The notes under the pieces: model-generated
Database searches by the model: none
Seen by the model: only the letters and a program-made list of their open reading frames with translations
Told to the model about the DNA's origin: nothing
Part shown: piece by piece, positions 38,137 to 47,913 of the stretch
Layout: each line of letters starts with the position of its first letter
Position numbering within the stretch: the first letter of the stretch is position 1
Assembly (NCBI RefSeq): GCF_001717465.1
Contig: NZ_CP017074.1
Span: forward strand, 1,268,873-1,332,872
From: Luteimonas sp. JM171
GTDB taxonomy: Bacteria > Pseudomonadota > Gammaproteobacteria > Xanthomonadales > Xanthomonadaceae
Length of the DNA stretch: 64,000 nt
Direction of reading: 5' to 3'
Translations under genes and position numbers: made by a program

Positions 38137-38907
38137 TCAGCCCAGCTCCACCCACGCGGGCGCGTGGTCGCTGGGGCGTTCCCAGGTGCGCGGCTCGCGG
38201 TCGATTCCCGAGGCCCGGGCGCGGGCCTTGAGCGCATCCGACACCAGGGTCAGGTCGATCCGCAGGCCCATGCCGCGCCGGAACGCCGCCTGGCGGTAGT
38301 CCCACCAGCTGAAGATCCCGCCCTCGTCGGTATGCAGCCGGAACGCGTCGTGCAGACCCAGGCCGAGCAGGCGCTGCAGCGCAGCGCGTTCGGCGGTGGA
38401 GGTCAGGATGTGGTCGTCGTTCCAGATCTCCGGGTCGTGCACGTCGCGATCGTCCGGCGCGATGTTGAAGTCACCCATCACCACCATCTCGGGGTGCACC
38501 TTGAGTTCCGCCGCGATCCAGTCGTGCACCGCCTCCAGCCAGCGCAGCTTGTAGGCGTACTTGTCGCTGCCCACCGACTGCCCGTTGACCACGTACAGGT
38601 TGACGATGCGAATGCCGTCCACCGTGCCCGCGATCACCCGCTTCTGGTCGTCCTCGAAGCCCGGGATCCCCATCTGCACGTCGCTGATCTCGCGCCCGCG
38701 GGCAAGGATCGCCACGCCGTTGTAGGTCTTCTGGCCGTGGAACACGTTGCGGTAGCCCAGCTGCTCGAGCACCGCGCCCGGGAAGCGCTCATCGTCGAGC
38801 TTGGTCTCCTGCAGCCCCACCACGTCGGGCCCGGAGTCCGCCATCCAGCGTTCCAGGTGCGGCAGGCGCACGTTGAGGGAGTTGACGTTCCAGGAGGCGA
38901 TCTTCAT
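38137..38907 (-). CDS. xthA: Exodeoxyribonuclease III
   Basis: AP endonuclease/3' exonuclease of base-excision repair, 256 residues. It begins MKIASWNVNSLNVRLPHL, and shows LQETKLDD (Mg-binding Glu), GDFNIAP (Asp/Asn) and the C-terminal RPSDHAPAW (catalytic His). Its stop is three bases from that of the convergent D2HGDH-like gene. With mutM it gives two oxidative-damage repair genes in the window. Confidence 0.96.
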   Translation of the reverse strand: MKIASWNVNSLNVRLPHLERWMADSGPDVVGLQETKLDDERFPGAVLEQLGYRNVFHGQKTYNGVAILARGREISDVQMGIPGFEDDQKRVIAGTVDGIRIVNLYVVNGQSVGSDKYAYKLRWLEAVHDWIAAELKVHPEMVVMGDFNIAPDDRDVHDPEIWNDDHILTSTAERAALQRLLGLGLHDAFRLHTDEGGIFSWWDYRQAAFRRGMGLRIDLTLVSDALKARARASGIDREPRTWERPSDHAPAWVELG

Positions 38908-38970
38908 GCAGGTTCCAGACAGCGGGTGCGCCGGCCATTCTAGGCAACCGCGCGCTTCGCCGCCCCTGGC

Positions 38971-40347
38971 TCAGCGCACCAGCATCCGCACCAGCCGGTC
39001 GATCTTCGAATACGGCGGTTTGAGCCGGTCGCTGGAGGCGCGGCGGGCCTGCCACAGGACGGGCAGCGCCTTGGTCATGGCGTCGAAGCCGGCGCGACCG
39101 TGGTAGGCGCCCATGCCGCTGGCGCCAACACCGCCAAACGGCAGCGCGCCGGCGGTGAAGTGCAGCAGGGTGTCGTTGACGGTGACCCCGCCGGCCAGGC
39201 AGTGGTGCAGGATGCGCTCGACCGTCGCGCGGTCATGGCTGAAGGGATACAGCGCCAGCGGCCGGTCGCCGGCGGCCACCCGGCCAATGGCCTTCTCCAG
39301 CGTCGCGCAGCCGATCACCGGCAGCACCGGGCCGAAGATCTCCTCGCGCATCACCTGCGCATCGTCCCCCGGCTGCACCACCACCGTGGGCGGGAAGGCG
39401 CGTTCGCCCTCCACCGGGGCCAGCTCATGCACCTGCAGCCCGCGCCGGCGCGCATCGTCCACGCAGTGCTGCAGCCGCTCGAACTGCGCCTGGCTGATGA
39501 TGCGGGTGAAGTCCGCGGCCGGATCGACAGCGTAGCGGGCCAAGGTTTCCCGCCGAAGTGCCTCGACCAGCGCGTCGCGGCGGCCGGCGTCCACCAGCAC
39601 GTAGTCGGGCGCGATGCAGGTCTGGCCGGCGTTGAACCACTTGCCCGTCGCCAGCCGCGCGGCCGCCCGCTCGATCGGATAGTCCGCGCACACGATCGCC
39701 GGCGACTTGCCGCCCAGCTCCAGCGTCACCGGGGTCAGGTTCTGCGCGGCCGCCGCCATCACCTTGCGGCCCACCGCCGTGGAGCCGGTGAACACCAGGT
39801 GGTCGAAGGGCAGCGCCGCGAACGCCGCGCCCACGCCGGCATCGCCCTGGGCGACGGCGACCCGGTCGGCAGGGAACACGTCGCGCAGCAGATCCCCGAG
39901 GAAACCGGAGGTGCGCGGCGTGTATTCGGAGGGCTTGAGGTACACGTGGTTGCCGGCGGCGATCGCCGTCGCCAGCGGGACCAGGGCCAGGTTGACCGGG
40001 TAGTTCCAGGGCGAGATCACCCCCACCACGCCCACCGGCACGTGCCGCACCTCGGCCCGCGCCGGCCACAGCCGCCAGCCCGCGCCCACCCGGCGCGGCC
40101 GCATCCACCGCGGGAGCTCGCGCCGCAGCCGGTCGATCTCCGCACGCACGGCCATGCCGTCGGCCAGCAGCGATTCGTGCACGGAGCGATGGCCGAAGTC
40201 GGCCGAGATGGCCGCGGCCATGTCATCCAGCCGCGCAGCGAGCGCCGCGCGCAGGCGCCGGAGATCTTCCAGGCGCTGGGCGCGATCGGGTTTGTTGGCG
40301 TGCCAGGCCTCGCGCAGCCGCGCCAGCGTCGCGTGCAGCTCATCCAT
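38971..40347 (-). CDS. Coniferyl-aldehyde dehydrogenase-type aldehyde dehydrogenase
   Basis: NAD(P)-dependent aldehyde dehydrogenase of 458 residues, the short class-3-like form. Motifs are SPWNYPVNLALVPL, FTGSTAVGRKVM, LELGGKSPAIV and the catalytic Cys in FNAGQTCIAPDYV, plus EEIFGPVLPV. The absence of an N-terminal extension and a C-terminal amphipathic stretch (KIDRLVRMLVR) resemble membrane-associated fatty or aryl aldehyde dehydrogenases. Substrate not certain. Divergent from the carbonic anhydrase gene. Confidence 0.9.
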   Translation of the reverse strand: MDELHATLARLREAWHANKPDRAQRLEDLRRLRAALAARLDDMAAAISADFGHRSVHESLLADGMAVRAEIDRLRRELPRWMRPRRVGAGWRLWPARAEVRHVPVGVVGVISPWNYPVNLALVPLATAIAAGNHVYLKPSEYTPRTSGFLGDLLRDVFPADRVAVAQGDAGVGAAFAALPFDHLVFTGSTAVGRKVMAAAAQNLTPVTLELGGKSPAIVCADYPIERAAARLATGKWFNAGQTCIAPDYVLVDAGRRDALVEALRRETLARYAVDPAADFTRIISQAQFERLQHCVDDARRRGLQVHELAPVEGERAFPPTVVVQPGDDAQVMREEIFGPVLPVIGCATLEKAIGRVAAGDRPLALYPFSHDRATVERILHHCLAGGVTVNDTLLHFTAGALPFGGVGASGMGAYHGRAGFDAMTKALPVLWQARRASSDRLKPPYSKIDRLVRMLVR

Positions 40348-40405
40348 GCCGGCAGTCTAGCCATTCGCCCACGCGCCCCTGCGATCGCCGGTATCCTTGG
40401 CGCGC

Positions 40406-40954
40406 ATGAACATCCGACCTTATCGGGACACGTTCCCGGCGCTCGGCGAGCGCGTCTACGTTGATCCGGCCGCCGTCGTCATCGGCGACGTCACCCTGGC
40501 CGACGACGTTTCCATCTGGCCCGGCACCGTGGTGCGCGGCGACGTCAACCACGTCCGCATCGGCGCGCGCACGAACATCCAGGACGGCAGCGTCATCCAC
40601 GTCAGCCACGCCGGCCCGCACACCCGGCTGGACGGCTATCCCACGATCATCGGCGAGGACGTCACCGTCGGGCACAAGGCCGTCGTCCACGCCTGCAGCG
40701 TCGGCGACGGCGCCCTGGTCGGCATGGGCGCGCTGGTGATGGACGGCGCGGTGGTGGGCAAGCACGCCTTCGTCGGCGCCGGTGCGCTGGTTGCGCCGGG
40801 CAAGACGATCGGCGACGGCGAGCTGTGGGTCGGCAGCCCCGCCCGCCGGGTGCGCAAACTCAGCGACGCCGAGATCGAAGGCCTGATCTACAGCGCCGCC
40901 CACTACGTGCGCCTGAAGGACGAATACCTCGCCGGCTTCGCCGCGAACGACTGA
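40406..40954 (+). CDS. Gamma-class carbonic anhydrase-like protein (YrdA/PaaY family)
   Basis: Left-handed beta-helix hexapeptide-repeat protein of 182 residues. Repeats run from AAVVIGDVTLADDVSIWPGT to VAPGKTIGDGELW. Zinc ligands of the gamma-carbonic anhydrase type are present (HVSHAGPHT and VGHKAVVHAC). Many members bind metal with low or no carbonic anhydrase activity. The ATG at 40406 (MNIRPYRDTF) is preferred over an in-frame TTG at 40397. Confidence 0.92.
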   Translation: MNIRPYRDTFPALGERVYVDPAAVVIGDVTLADDVSIWPGTVVRGDVNHVRIGARTNIQDGSVIHVSHAGPHTRLDGYPTIIGEDVTVGHKAVVHACSVGDGALVGMGALVMDGAVVGKHAFVGAGALVAPGKTIGDGELWVGSPARRVRKLSDAEIEGLIYSAAHYVRLKDEYLAGFAAND

Positions 40955-40969
40955 GCGCTTCCGCCTCGT

Positions 40970-41830
40970 CTACTCGGCGGAGACCAGGGTGTTCTGGCGG
41001 TCGCGCAGCATGGCGTAGACAGGCTCGGTCTCGGGCCGCCAGCCGTGCCAGTGATTGAAGCTTTCCGCCGCCTGTTCCACCAGCATCCCCAGCCCGTCGA
41101 CCACGTGCTGGGCCCGCGAGGCGCGTGCCCAGGCCAGGAACGGGATCGCCGCCTCGCCGTAGTTGAGGTCCACGCAGGCGCAGCGGTTGCCCACCAGCCC
41201 CATCGGCAGCGGCGGCAGCCCCGATCCGCGCGCGGCAGACGTTGCCTGGACGATGAGCGTGAACTCGCCCAGCTTGCCAAGGTCATCGAAATAGCGCGTA
41301 TGCACGCGTCCGGGCTGGCCCATCGCATCGGCCAGCGCGTCCGCCCGCTCGGGCGTGCGGTTGACCACGAACAGGTCCGCGATGCCCGCTTCCAGCAGCG
41401 CCGGCGCCACCCCGCGCGCGGCCCCGCCGGCGCCGATCAGCAGCACCCGGCGCCCGCGCAGGTCCAGCCCGTTGCGCTCGGTCAGGTCGCGCACCAGGCC
41501 GCGCCCGTCGGTGCACAGTCCCAGCCAGCCGCTGCCCTTGCGCACCAGCGTATTGACCGCCCCCGCGCGCCGCGCGTGCTCGCCCAGTTCGTCGCACAGT
41601 TCCGCCGCCTGCTGTTTCAGGGGCAGGGTGACGTTGGCACCCAGGCCGCCGTCCTCGGCAAAGCGCGCCAGCAGTTCCGGGAACTGTTCCGGCAGGGCGT
41701 CGATCGCCTCGTAATGCATGCCGCTCCCGCGTTCGCGGGCGAAGGCGGCGTGGATCGCCGGCGACAGCGTGTGGGCCACCGGGTGGCCGAACAGCGCGTA
41801 GCGGGCAACGGCATCGGGACTGGTGCTCAT
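40970..41830 (-). CDS. aroE: Shikimate dehydrogenase
   Basis: NADP-dependent reduction of 3-dehydroshikimate in the chorismate pathway, 286 residues. [13 protein letters not shown] carries the shikimate-binding Ser residues, [10 protein letters not shown] the catalytic Lys, and [12 protein letters not shown] the NADP site; NRTPERA fits NADP preference. Chorismate from this pathway also feeds the XanB2 pigment enzyme nearby. The ATG at 41830 is chosen; longer frames run into hemB. Confidence 0.95.
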   Translation of the reverse strand: MSTSPDAVARYALFGHPVAHTLSPAIHAAFARERGSGMHYEAIDALPEQFPELLARFAEDGGLGANVTLPLKQQAAELCDELGEHARRAGAVNTLVRKGSGWLGLCTDGRGLVRDLTERNGLDLRGRRVLLIGAGGAARGVAPALLEAGIADLFVVNRTPERADALADAMGQPGRVHTRYFDDLGKLGEFTLIVQATSAARGSGLPPLPMGLVGNRCACVDLNYGEAAIPFLAWARASRAQHVVDGLGMLVEQAAESFNHWHGWRPETEPVYAMLRDRQNTLVSAE

Positions 41831-41906
41831 CTCGGACCTCCCTGCACTGGTTGGTCCAGCATACTCCGCCCGCGTGAGCGCGGGCGTCGCCGCCCGAAGA
41901 CCCGGA

Positions 41907-42908
<1,002 letters not shown>

Positions 42909-43001
42909 TTACGCCGCGGCACCCAAGCCGGCTTCACCGCCAGCGTCCCCCTACCACACCGATCGCCCCGGACGACCCAGCCCTTGCCCACCGCAAGCCG
43001 A

Positions 43002-43110
43002 GCCCCGCCGTGGCCGGGAGGCCTTTTCGCGTAAGTAAAGGAGGAGGAATCCGCCGCCAGGCGGATTCCGGGGGACATGAAGCGAAAAGGCCTCCCGGCC
43101 GCGGCGGGGC
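43002..43110. repeat. Long palindromic repeat, copy C (complete)
   Basis: Arms 43002-43030 and 43082-43110 pair over 29 bases with one mismatch. The 51-base loop holds GTAAGTAAAGGAGGAGG, a nested hairpin AATCCGCC/GGCGGATT (43049-43067) and CCGGGGGACATGAA. It lies in the 363-base gap between hemB and the xanB2 stop, in which I see no gene. Confidence 0.88.
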
Positions 43111-43224
43111 CAGTCAGCTCACGGCGCCGCCAATCAAAGGATCAACCTTGACCGCGATCAACAGCAGGCCCGGCGGAAGCCCCAATGGCCTGTCGATGCG
43201 GGTCAATCGGTGTCACGCGGCTCC

Positions 43225-43264
43225 GCGCGCATGGCGCGCTCCCGCGGGAGGGCGTTCCGCCCTC
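43225..43264. terminator. Tandem hairpins at the end of xanB2
   Basis: GCGCGC ATG GCGCGC and GAGGGCG TTC CGCCCTC (43248-43264) lie side by side across and beyond the xanB2 stop. No T-run follows. The second hairpin resembles the CAGGGC...GCCCTG hairpin inside the 27.9 kb palindrome. Confidence 0.45.
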
Positions 43265-44261
43265 AGGAATGCACCCCATCGATCTCCACCGCCAGCTCCC
43301 GCCGGCAGATCGCCGCATGCAGCACCACCCGCGGCACCGCATCGCCAAAACGCTCATCCAGCGCCCGCGCCACCGCCGCAAGATCCTCCCGGTCGCGCAC
43401 ATACACCTTCAACCGCGTCCCGGCCCCGAACGCCGCCGGCAGCCCCGGCCGCCGCTCCCGCGCCGCCCCCAGCAGCGCATCGAAATTCGTGAACGTCTCC
43501 TCCAGCTGCGCCAGCAACTCCCCCGCATGCCGCGACGCATGTCCCACCACCGCCGCCGTCCCCGACAGCAACAGCGGCATGTCCGCCCCGTCCGCCGGCA
43601 GCATCGCCCGCGCGAAGCTCGGCGGCTGCGGCCCGTACTGGCGCGGATAGCGGTACGCGCTCACCTGGCGCGGATTCTCCACCGGCGTCCCCGCCTCCCG
43701 CGCCGACAGCCAATACAGCTGGAACACCCGCTCCTCGTCGCAGCGGCCGATTGCCGTGGCCGCCGGCAGCCGCCCCGTATCGAACTCGCCCAGCCCGCCC
43801 GCGCGCCCCAGGCAGAACTGCCGGTAGCGCTCCGCGTCGCCGTCGCCCAGCGTGATCGCATCCAGGTAGTTCCATACCCGCAGCAGCTCCGGCGTACCGC
43901 TTCCCCCCACGTGCCGGGTCATCGCCTCGTAGCCGATGCGCGCCGCCTCGCGGATGCCGATGCCGGCCTCGTCCACCTCGATCACCCCGAACGACAGCCG
44001 GCCGTCGCTGGCCCACGCGATATCGCCGCTGCGCCCGTGCGCCACCGTGCCTCCCGTGCGCCACACCTCCAGCGGCGCCGCGCCATGCGGCTGCAGCGGC
44101 ACCCGCAGGTAGCGCGGGTCGTCCACGCGCGGCGCATCCGTGCCGAAGCCGAACACCGCCAGCACGTCGTCCTGGCGCAGCAGCGCCTCAACGTCGGTGC
44201 CATCAACGTAATCCACCCGCAGCTGCGCGCTGGCGGGGTACTTCAACTGCACTGAACTCAA
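43263..44261 (-). CDS. xanB2: XanB2-like bifunctional chorismatase
   Basis: Hydrolyses chorismate to 3-hydroxybenzoate (and 4-hydroxybenzoate in XanB2), supplying the aryl starter of xanthomonadin and also quinone precursors. The 332-residue protein belongs to the FkbO/Hyg5/XanB2 chorismatase family with its RidA-like C-terminal fold. Recognisable stretches are VFQLYWLSAREAGTPVENPRQ, SFARAML and LKVYVRDREDL. It overlaps the upstream FAD oxidoreductase gene by 4 bases. The assignment rests on overall sequence resemblance and cluster context. Confidence 0.88.
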   Translation of the reverse strand: MSSVQLKYPASAQLRVDYVDGTDVEALLRQDDVLAVFGFGTDAPRVDDPRYLRVPLQPHGAAPLEVWRTGGTVAHGRSGDIAWASDGRLSFGVIEVDEAGIGIREAARIGYEAMTRHVGGSGTPELLRVWNYLDAITLGDGDAERYRQFCLGRAGGLGEFDTGRLPAATAIGRCDEERVFQLYWLSAREAGTPVENPRQVSAYRYPRQYGPQPPSFARAMLPADGADMPLLLSGTAAVVGHASRHAGELLAQLEETFTNFDALLGAARERRPGLPAAFGAGTRLKVYVRDREDLAAVARALDERFGDAVPRVVLHAAICRRELAVEIDGVHS

Positions 44262-45616
44262 GGATTCCCCTCCTGGAGGGTGTCGCCGCTGAACTTCGCC
44301 CGCACCCGGCGCCGGTGCTCGCGCCAGCCGGCGAGCGCCTGCGGGGCGATCGCGATTGCGTTGAGCGCGTACAGCGCCCGGAAGATGTAAAGGCGGCGGA
44401 TCACCGCCGGATTGTCGAACACATCGCCGGCGAGCATCGACACCACCGCCTGCTGGAGCTGGAAATCATTGCGCGGCGCGGAGAACAGCCGCTTCATCAC
44501 CGGCGAGGTGAAGCGGTGGATGAACCACGAGAAGTGCTTGAGCCCGCGCCGGAAGCGCTTCTCCATCGCCTTCTGCAGCGCCCGCTCGCGCGCCGGCTCG
44601 CGCAGCGCGCCGTCAACCACCTCGCTGGCCTGCTCGGCGCTGAGCATGGCCAGCAGCACGCCGGAGGAGAAGACGGGATCGATGAAGGCATAGGCGTCGC
44701 CCGCCATCACCCAGCCCGGGCCGCTCATGCGAGTGCAGCCGTAGGAATAGTTGCCGGTGGCATGTACCGGCGCCACCCGCTCGGCGCCGCGCATGCGCCT
44801 TGCCACCGAGCCGCGCGCGTTGAGCGTCTGCATCAGGAACGTCTCGTTGTCGCTGCGGCGCTGCTTGAGGTACTCGGGCGAGCACACCGCGCCCACGCTC
44901 ATGATGTCGTCGCGCAGCGGGATCAGCCAGTACCAGCCGTGCTCAAAGCGGTCCACGGTGACGTTCCCCGCATCCTCGCCCGGGCGCCGCTCCACCCCGC
45001 GGAAATGGCTGAAGATCGCCGCCGACTGGTGCTTGTTGCTCTTGCGCTTGAGCTTGAGCTTGTTGCCCAGGAAGGTGTCGCGTCCGCTCGCATCCACCAC
45101 GTAGCGCGGGCGCACGCTGAACTTCGCGCCGTCGGCGGCGGTGGCCTGGAACTTCTCCGGCCGGCCGTCGGCGCCCAGCGCGATGGTTTTCACCCGCACC
45201 CCGTCGCGGGCGTCCACGCCGTTGGCGCGGGCGTGTTCGAACAGCAGCTGGTCGAATTCCGAGCGCCGCACCTGGAACGCGTGGTCGCGCGGCAGGCCCA
45301 GGCCTCCGGTGAACCGGAACACGTGGGTTTCGGTATCCGAATCGGCCACGGTGAAGTCGGCCCCGGCCTTGCGCACGCCGATTTCCCGGACCTGGTCAAT
45401 CACGCCCAGGCGCTCGAGGATCGGCAGGTTCATCGGCAGCAGCGACTCGCCGATGTGGAAGCGCGGGTGCACGTCCTTCTCCAGCATCAGCACCTGCCAC
45501 CCGCGCCGGGCCAGCAGGGTGGCGGCGGTGCTCCCGGCCGGGCCACCGCCAATCACGAGCACGTCGGGCGTGAGGACCTGCTTGCCGTCACCAGGGCCTT
45601 GTTCCTGCTTCAACAT
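44258..45616 (-). CDS. FAD-dependent oxidoreductase, tryptophan-halogenase-like
   Basis: Flavoprotein of 452 residues in the pigment cluster. It starts with the FAD dinucleotide fold DVLVIGGGPAGSTAATLLAR, has the middle motif GWYWLIP, which fits the halogenase signature WxWxIP, and GPGWVMAGDAYAFIDPVFSSG for FAD. It could halogenate (xanthomonadins are brominated) or hydroxylate the aryl head group. Divergent from the carrier protein gene with a 105-base gap that must hold both promoters; first gene of the FAD oxidoreductase-xanB2 unit. Confidence 0.85.
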   Translation of the reverse strand: MLKQEQGPGDGKQVLTPDVLVIGGGPAGSTAATLLARRGWQVLMLEKDVHPRFHIGESLLPMNLPILERLGVIDQVREIGVRKAGADFTVADSDTETHVFRFTGGLGLPRDHAFQVRRSEFDQLLFEHARANGVDARDGVRVKTIALGADGRPEKFQATAADGAKFSVRPRYVVDASGRDTFLGNKLKLKRKSNKHQSAAIFSHFRGVERRPGEDAGNVTVDRFEHGWYWLIPLRDDIMSVGAVCSPEYLKQRRSDNETFLMQTLNARGSVARRMRGAERVAPVHATGNYSYGCTRMSGPGWVMAGDAYAFIDPVFSSGVLLAMLSAEQASEVVDGALREPARERALQKAMEKRFRRGLKHFSWFIHRFTSPVMKRLFSAPRNDFQLQQAVVSMLAGDVFDNPAVIRRLYIFRALYALNAIAIAPQALAGWREHRRRVRAKFSGDTLQEGNP

Positions 45617-45721
45617 TCCTGTGCTGCCGCTCGCCGTCTGGTCCGGCCCATGCCATCATTCCGGGGCGCGCATCATAGCGCGGCGCCCGCGCGCCACCCA
45701 TTCATCAAGACGGAAGCCAAC

Positions 45722-45988
45722 ATGTCGCAGACCCCCGCCGAGCGCGAACTGGCCGAGCTGCTGGTCGAGAGCCTGAACCTGGAAGACGTCGAGCCCGGCG
45801 AGATCGATCCGGAGGCGCCGCTGTTCAATTCCGGCCTGGGCCTGGATTCGATCGACGCGCTGGAACTGTCGCTGGCCATCAGCAAGCGCTACGGCTTCCA
45901 GCTGCGCTCGGACAGCGAGGAGAACCTGCGCATTTTCGCCTCGCTGCGGTCGCTGTCGGCACATATCGAACAGAACCGGGCGGGTTGA
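45722..45988 (+). CDS. Acyl carrier protein of the pigment pathway (XanC-like)
   Basis: Carrier protein of 88 residues. The phosphopantetheine attachment Ser43 lies in GLGLDSIDALEL. Acidic helices around it fit an ACP. It is the only carrier protein in the cluster, whereas E. coli-type aryl polyene clusters have two. It should be charged by the PPTase at 33180 and loaded by the ligase at 33896. First gene of the central plus-strand operon; its stop overlaps the next TTG start by 4 bases. Confidence 0.94.
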   Translation: MSQTPAERELAELLVESLNLEDVEPGEIDPEAPLFNSGLGLDSIDALELSLAISKRYGFQLRSDSEENLRIFASLRSLSAHIEQNRAG

Positions 45989-46713
45989 ACGCGGCCGCGC
46001 CCGCCGCTCCCCAGCCGCCGGCCGGCTCCTTCGTCCTCGCCGTCGAGATCGCGCTGGCGATCGGCTACGGCGTGCTCGCACACCTGGCCAGCGCGCGCGG
46101 CAGCGACCTGCTCGCGCTGATGGCGCTGCTGGTGCTGGTGCTGCTGGTGCTGGCCTCGCCGCTGGCCGCACGGCGGGCCGGCGCGTGGCTCGCGCTGCCG
46201 CTGCTGGCCGGGGGCTGCTGGGCGCTTTACCGCGCCGGCCACGCGCCGCTGCCGCTGCTGCTGGTGCCGGTGGCCTTCATCGGCCTGGTGGCATGGATGT
46301 TCGGGCGCACCTTGCGGCCCGGGCGCCTGCCGCTGATCACCCGCCTGGTCACCGTCCTCGACGACACGCCCGTCGAGCACCTGGAGCCGGCGGTGCGGCG
46401 CTATGCGCGCGGCGTGACCCTGGGCTGGACGCTGCTGCTGCTGGTGCTGGGGGCGGTCAACCTGGCGCTGGCGATGATCGCCACCCCCGACGGCCTGCTG
46501 GCCCAGCTCGGGCTGCAGCCCCCGGTCGCCATCACCCGCACCCAGTGGTCGTGGTTCGCCAACCTGTTCAACTACGGGATCATCGCGGCGTTCTTCGTCG
46601 CCGAGTTCCAGCTGCGCAAGCGCCGCTTCCCGGGACGCTATCCCAGTTTCGCCGGTTTCCTGCGGCGGCTGGGGGCGCTGGGCCCGGCGTTCTGGCGCGA
46701 CCAGCTGCGCTGA
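45985..46713 (+). CDS. COG4648-type integral membrane protein of aryl polyene clusters
   Basis: Polytopic membrane protein of 242 residues with about six hydrophobic spans (for example LLALMALLVLVLLVLASPLA and LLLLVLGAVNLALAMIA). Such proteins are a constant but uncharacterised part of aryl polyene/xanthomonadin operons. A short soluble loop contains TRLVTVLDDTPVEHLEPAV. The start is TTG at 45985, overlapping the ACP stop, which suggests translational coupling. Confidence 0.85.
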   Translation: MNAAAPAAPQPPAGSFVLAVEIALAIGYGVLAHLASARGSDLLALMALLVLVLLVLASPLAARRAGAWLALPLLAGGCWALYRAGHAPLPLLLVPVAFIGLVAWMFGRTLRPGRLPLITRLVTVLDDTPVEHLEPAVRRYARGVTLGWTLLLLVLGAVNLALAMIATPDGLLAQLGLQPPVAITRTQWSWFANLFNYGIIAAFFVAEFQLRKRRFPGRYPSFAGFLRRLGALGPAFWRDQLR

Positions 46714-46747
46714 GCGGCGTTTTGCCTGCAGGCAGCGCTGGTGCATC

Positions 46748-47563
46748 ATGCGCCGGCGATACCGCCGCCGCCATGGATTGCCAGTGAACCAGCACGTCGA
46801 GCCGATTCCCGCCAGGTCCACGTTCCCCCGCCTGGGCTGGAGCGTGCTCAACCTGGTCCAGTTCGCCTTCACTCTGGCCTGGACCATGGCCTGCATCACC
46901 GTGGCGCTGCTGGTGTGGGCGGTGACGGGCGGGCGCAGGCACCTGCCGCTGCGCATGGCGTCCTGGCTGTGGGCGCCCGGGCTGCTGGGCGGCGCCGGCG
47001 CGCGGGTGCAGGTGGAAGGGCAGGAGCGCGTGGACTGGTCGAAGCCGTACGTGGTGGTGGCCAACCACCAGTCGGTGATCGACATCTGCGCGCTGTTCCG
47101 GGCGGTGCCGGTGCCGCTGCATTTCCTGCTCAAGCAGGAGATGCAGCGGGTGCCGTTCGTGAACTGGTATGCCCGGGCCATGGGCATGGTGTTCATCCCC
47201 CGCGAGGACCGCCGCGCCGCCAGCGCCAGCCTGTGCCGCTCCGCCGAGGCCGTGCGCGCGGGCGCCACCCTGTGCATCTTCCCGGAAGGCACGCGCAGCC
47301 GCGACGGCCGGATCGGTGCGTTCAAGCCGGGGGCATTCGAGGTCGCGATCCAGGCTGGCGCGCAGGTGCTGCCGGTGTCGCTGGAGGGCACCGGCCGGGT
47401 GCTGCCGCCGGAAGGCTTCTTCCGGGTCCGTCCGGGCCCGATCCGGGTGCGCTTCGGCGCGCCGCTGGCGCTGGAAGAGGAGGGCCAGGCGCTGACCCGG
47501 CAGGCGCTCGCTGCGCGCGCGCAGGCCGCGGTGGAGGCGCTGCAGCGCGCACCGCGGGGCTGA
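46748..47563 (+). CDS. 1-acyl-glycerol-3-phosphate acyltransferase-like protein (PlsC family)
   Basis: Membrane acyltransferase of 271 residues. PlsC motifs are ANHQSVIDI (HX4D variant NHQSVID), VFIPREDRR, FPEGTRSRDGR and VSLEGTG. An N-terminal hydrophobic helix is present. In pigment clusters it is thought to help attach the polyene to a glycerolipid; a role in ordinary phosphatidic acid synthesis is possible. The ATG at 46748 is used; a GTG at 46784 is an alternative. Confidence 0.88.
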   Translation: MRRRYRRRHGLPVNQHVEPIPARSTFPRLGWSVLNLVQFAFTLAWTMACITVALLVWAVTGGRRHLPLRMASWLWAPGLLGGAGARVQVEGQERVDWSKPYVVVANHQSVIDICALFRAVPVPLHFLLKQEMQRVPFVNWYARAMGMVFIPREDRRAASASLCRSAEAVRAGATLCIFPEGTRSRDGRIGAFKPGAFEVAIQAGAQVLPVSLEGTGRVLPPEGFFRVRPGPIRVRFGAPLALEEEGQALTRQALAARAQAAVEALQRAPRG

Positions 47564-47625
47564 ACCGGCGGGGACCGGCGCTGGCACAACGGTTATCCTT
47601 CGGGGTCGACAGGGGTCCCGAAGCA

Positions 47626-47913
47626 ATGCAGTTCTCCATCGCCCACGACCATCCCAGCCTGCCGGGGCACTTCCCGGGCCGCCCGCTGGTGCCCGGCGTG
47701 GTGGTGCTCGACCATGTGCTGGCGGCGATCGAGGCCGCGCACGGGCCGCTGGACGGCCTGCGCCTGCCGCAGGTGAAGTTCGCCCGGCCGCTGCTGCCGG
47801 GCCAGGAGGCAACGGTGGCGCTCGAGCAGCGGGACGCCGGCCGCTGGCGGTTCCATGTGCACCACGCAGGTGGGCTGGTGGCCAGCGGCGAAGTGGCTGC
47901 GCGCGCGGCATGA
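47626..47913 (+). CDS. 3-hydroxyacyl-ACP dehydratase, ApeI-like
   Basis: Hot-dog fold dehydratase of 95 residues. It keeps the FabZ/FabA-like active-site segment HPSLPGHFPGRPLVPGVV with His15. It should remove water from the 3-hydroxyacyl intermediate to make each polyene double bond. Short for the family, but the catalytic core is complete. Its stop overlaps the ATG of the next gene. Confidence 0.88.
   Translation: MQFSIAHDHPSLPGHFPGRPLVPGVVVLDHVLAAIEAAHGPLDGLRLPQVKFARPLLPGQEATVALEQRDAGRWRFHVHHAGGLVASGEVAARAA

Noticed and set aside
43077..43151. Mini open frame starting at ATGAAGCGA in the repeat core
   Set aside because: About 24 codons with repeat-derived sequence. The core is shared by other copies but the reading frame after it is not conserved.
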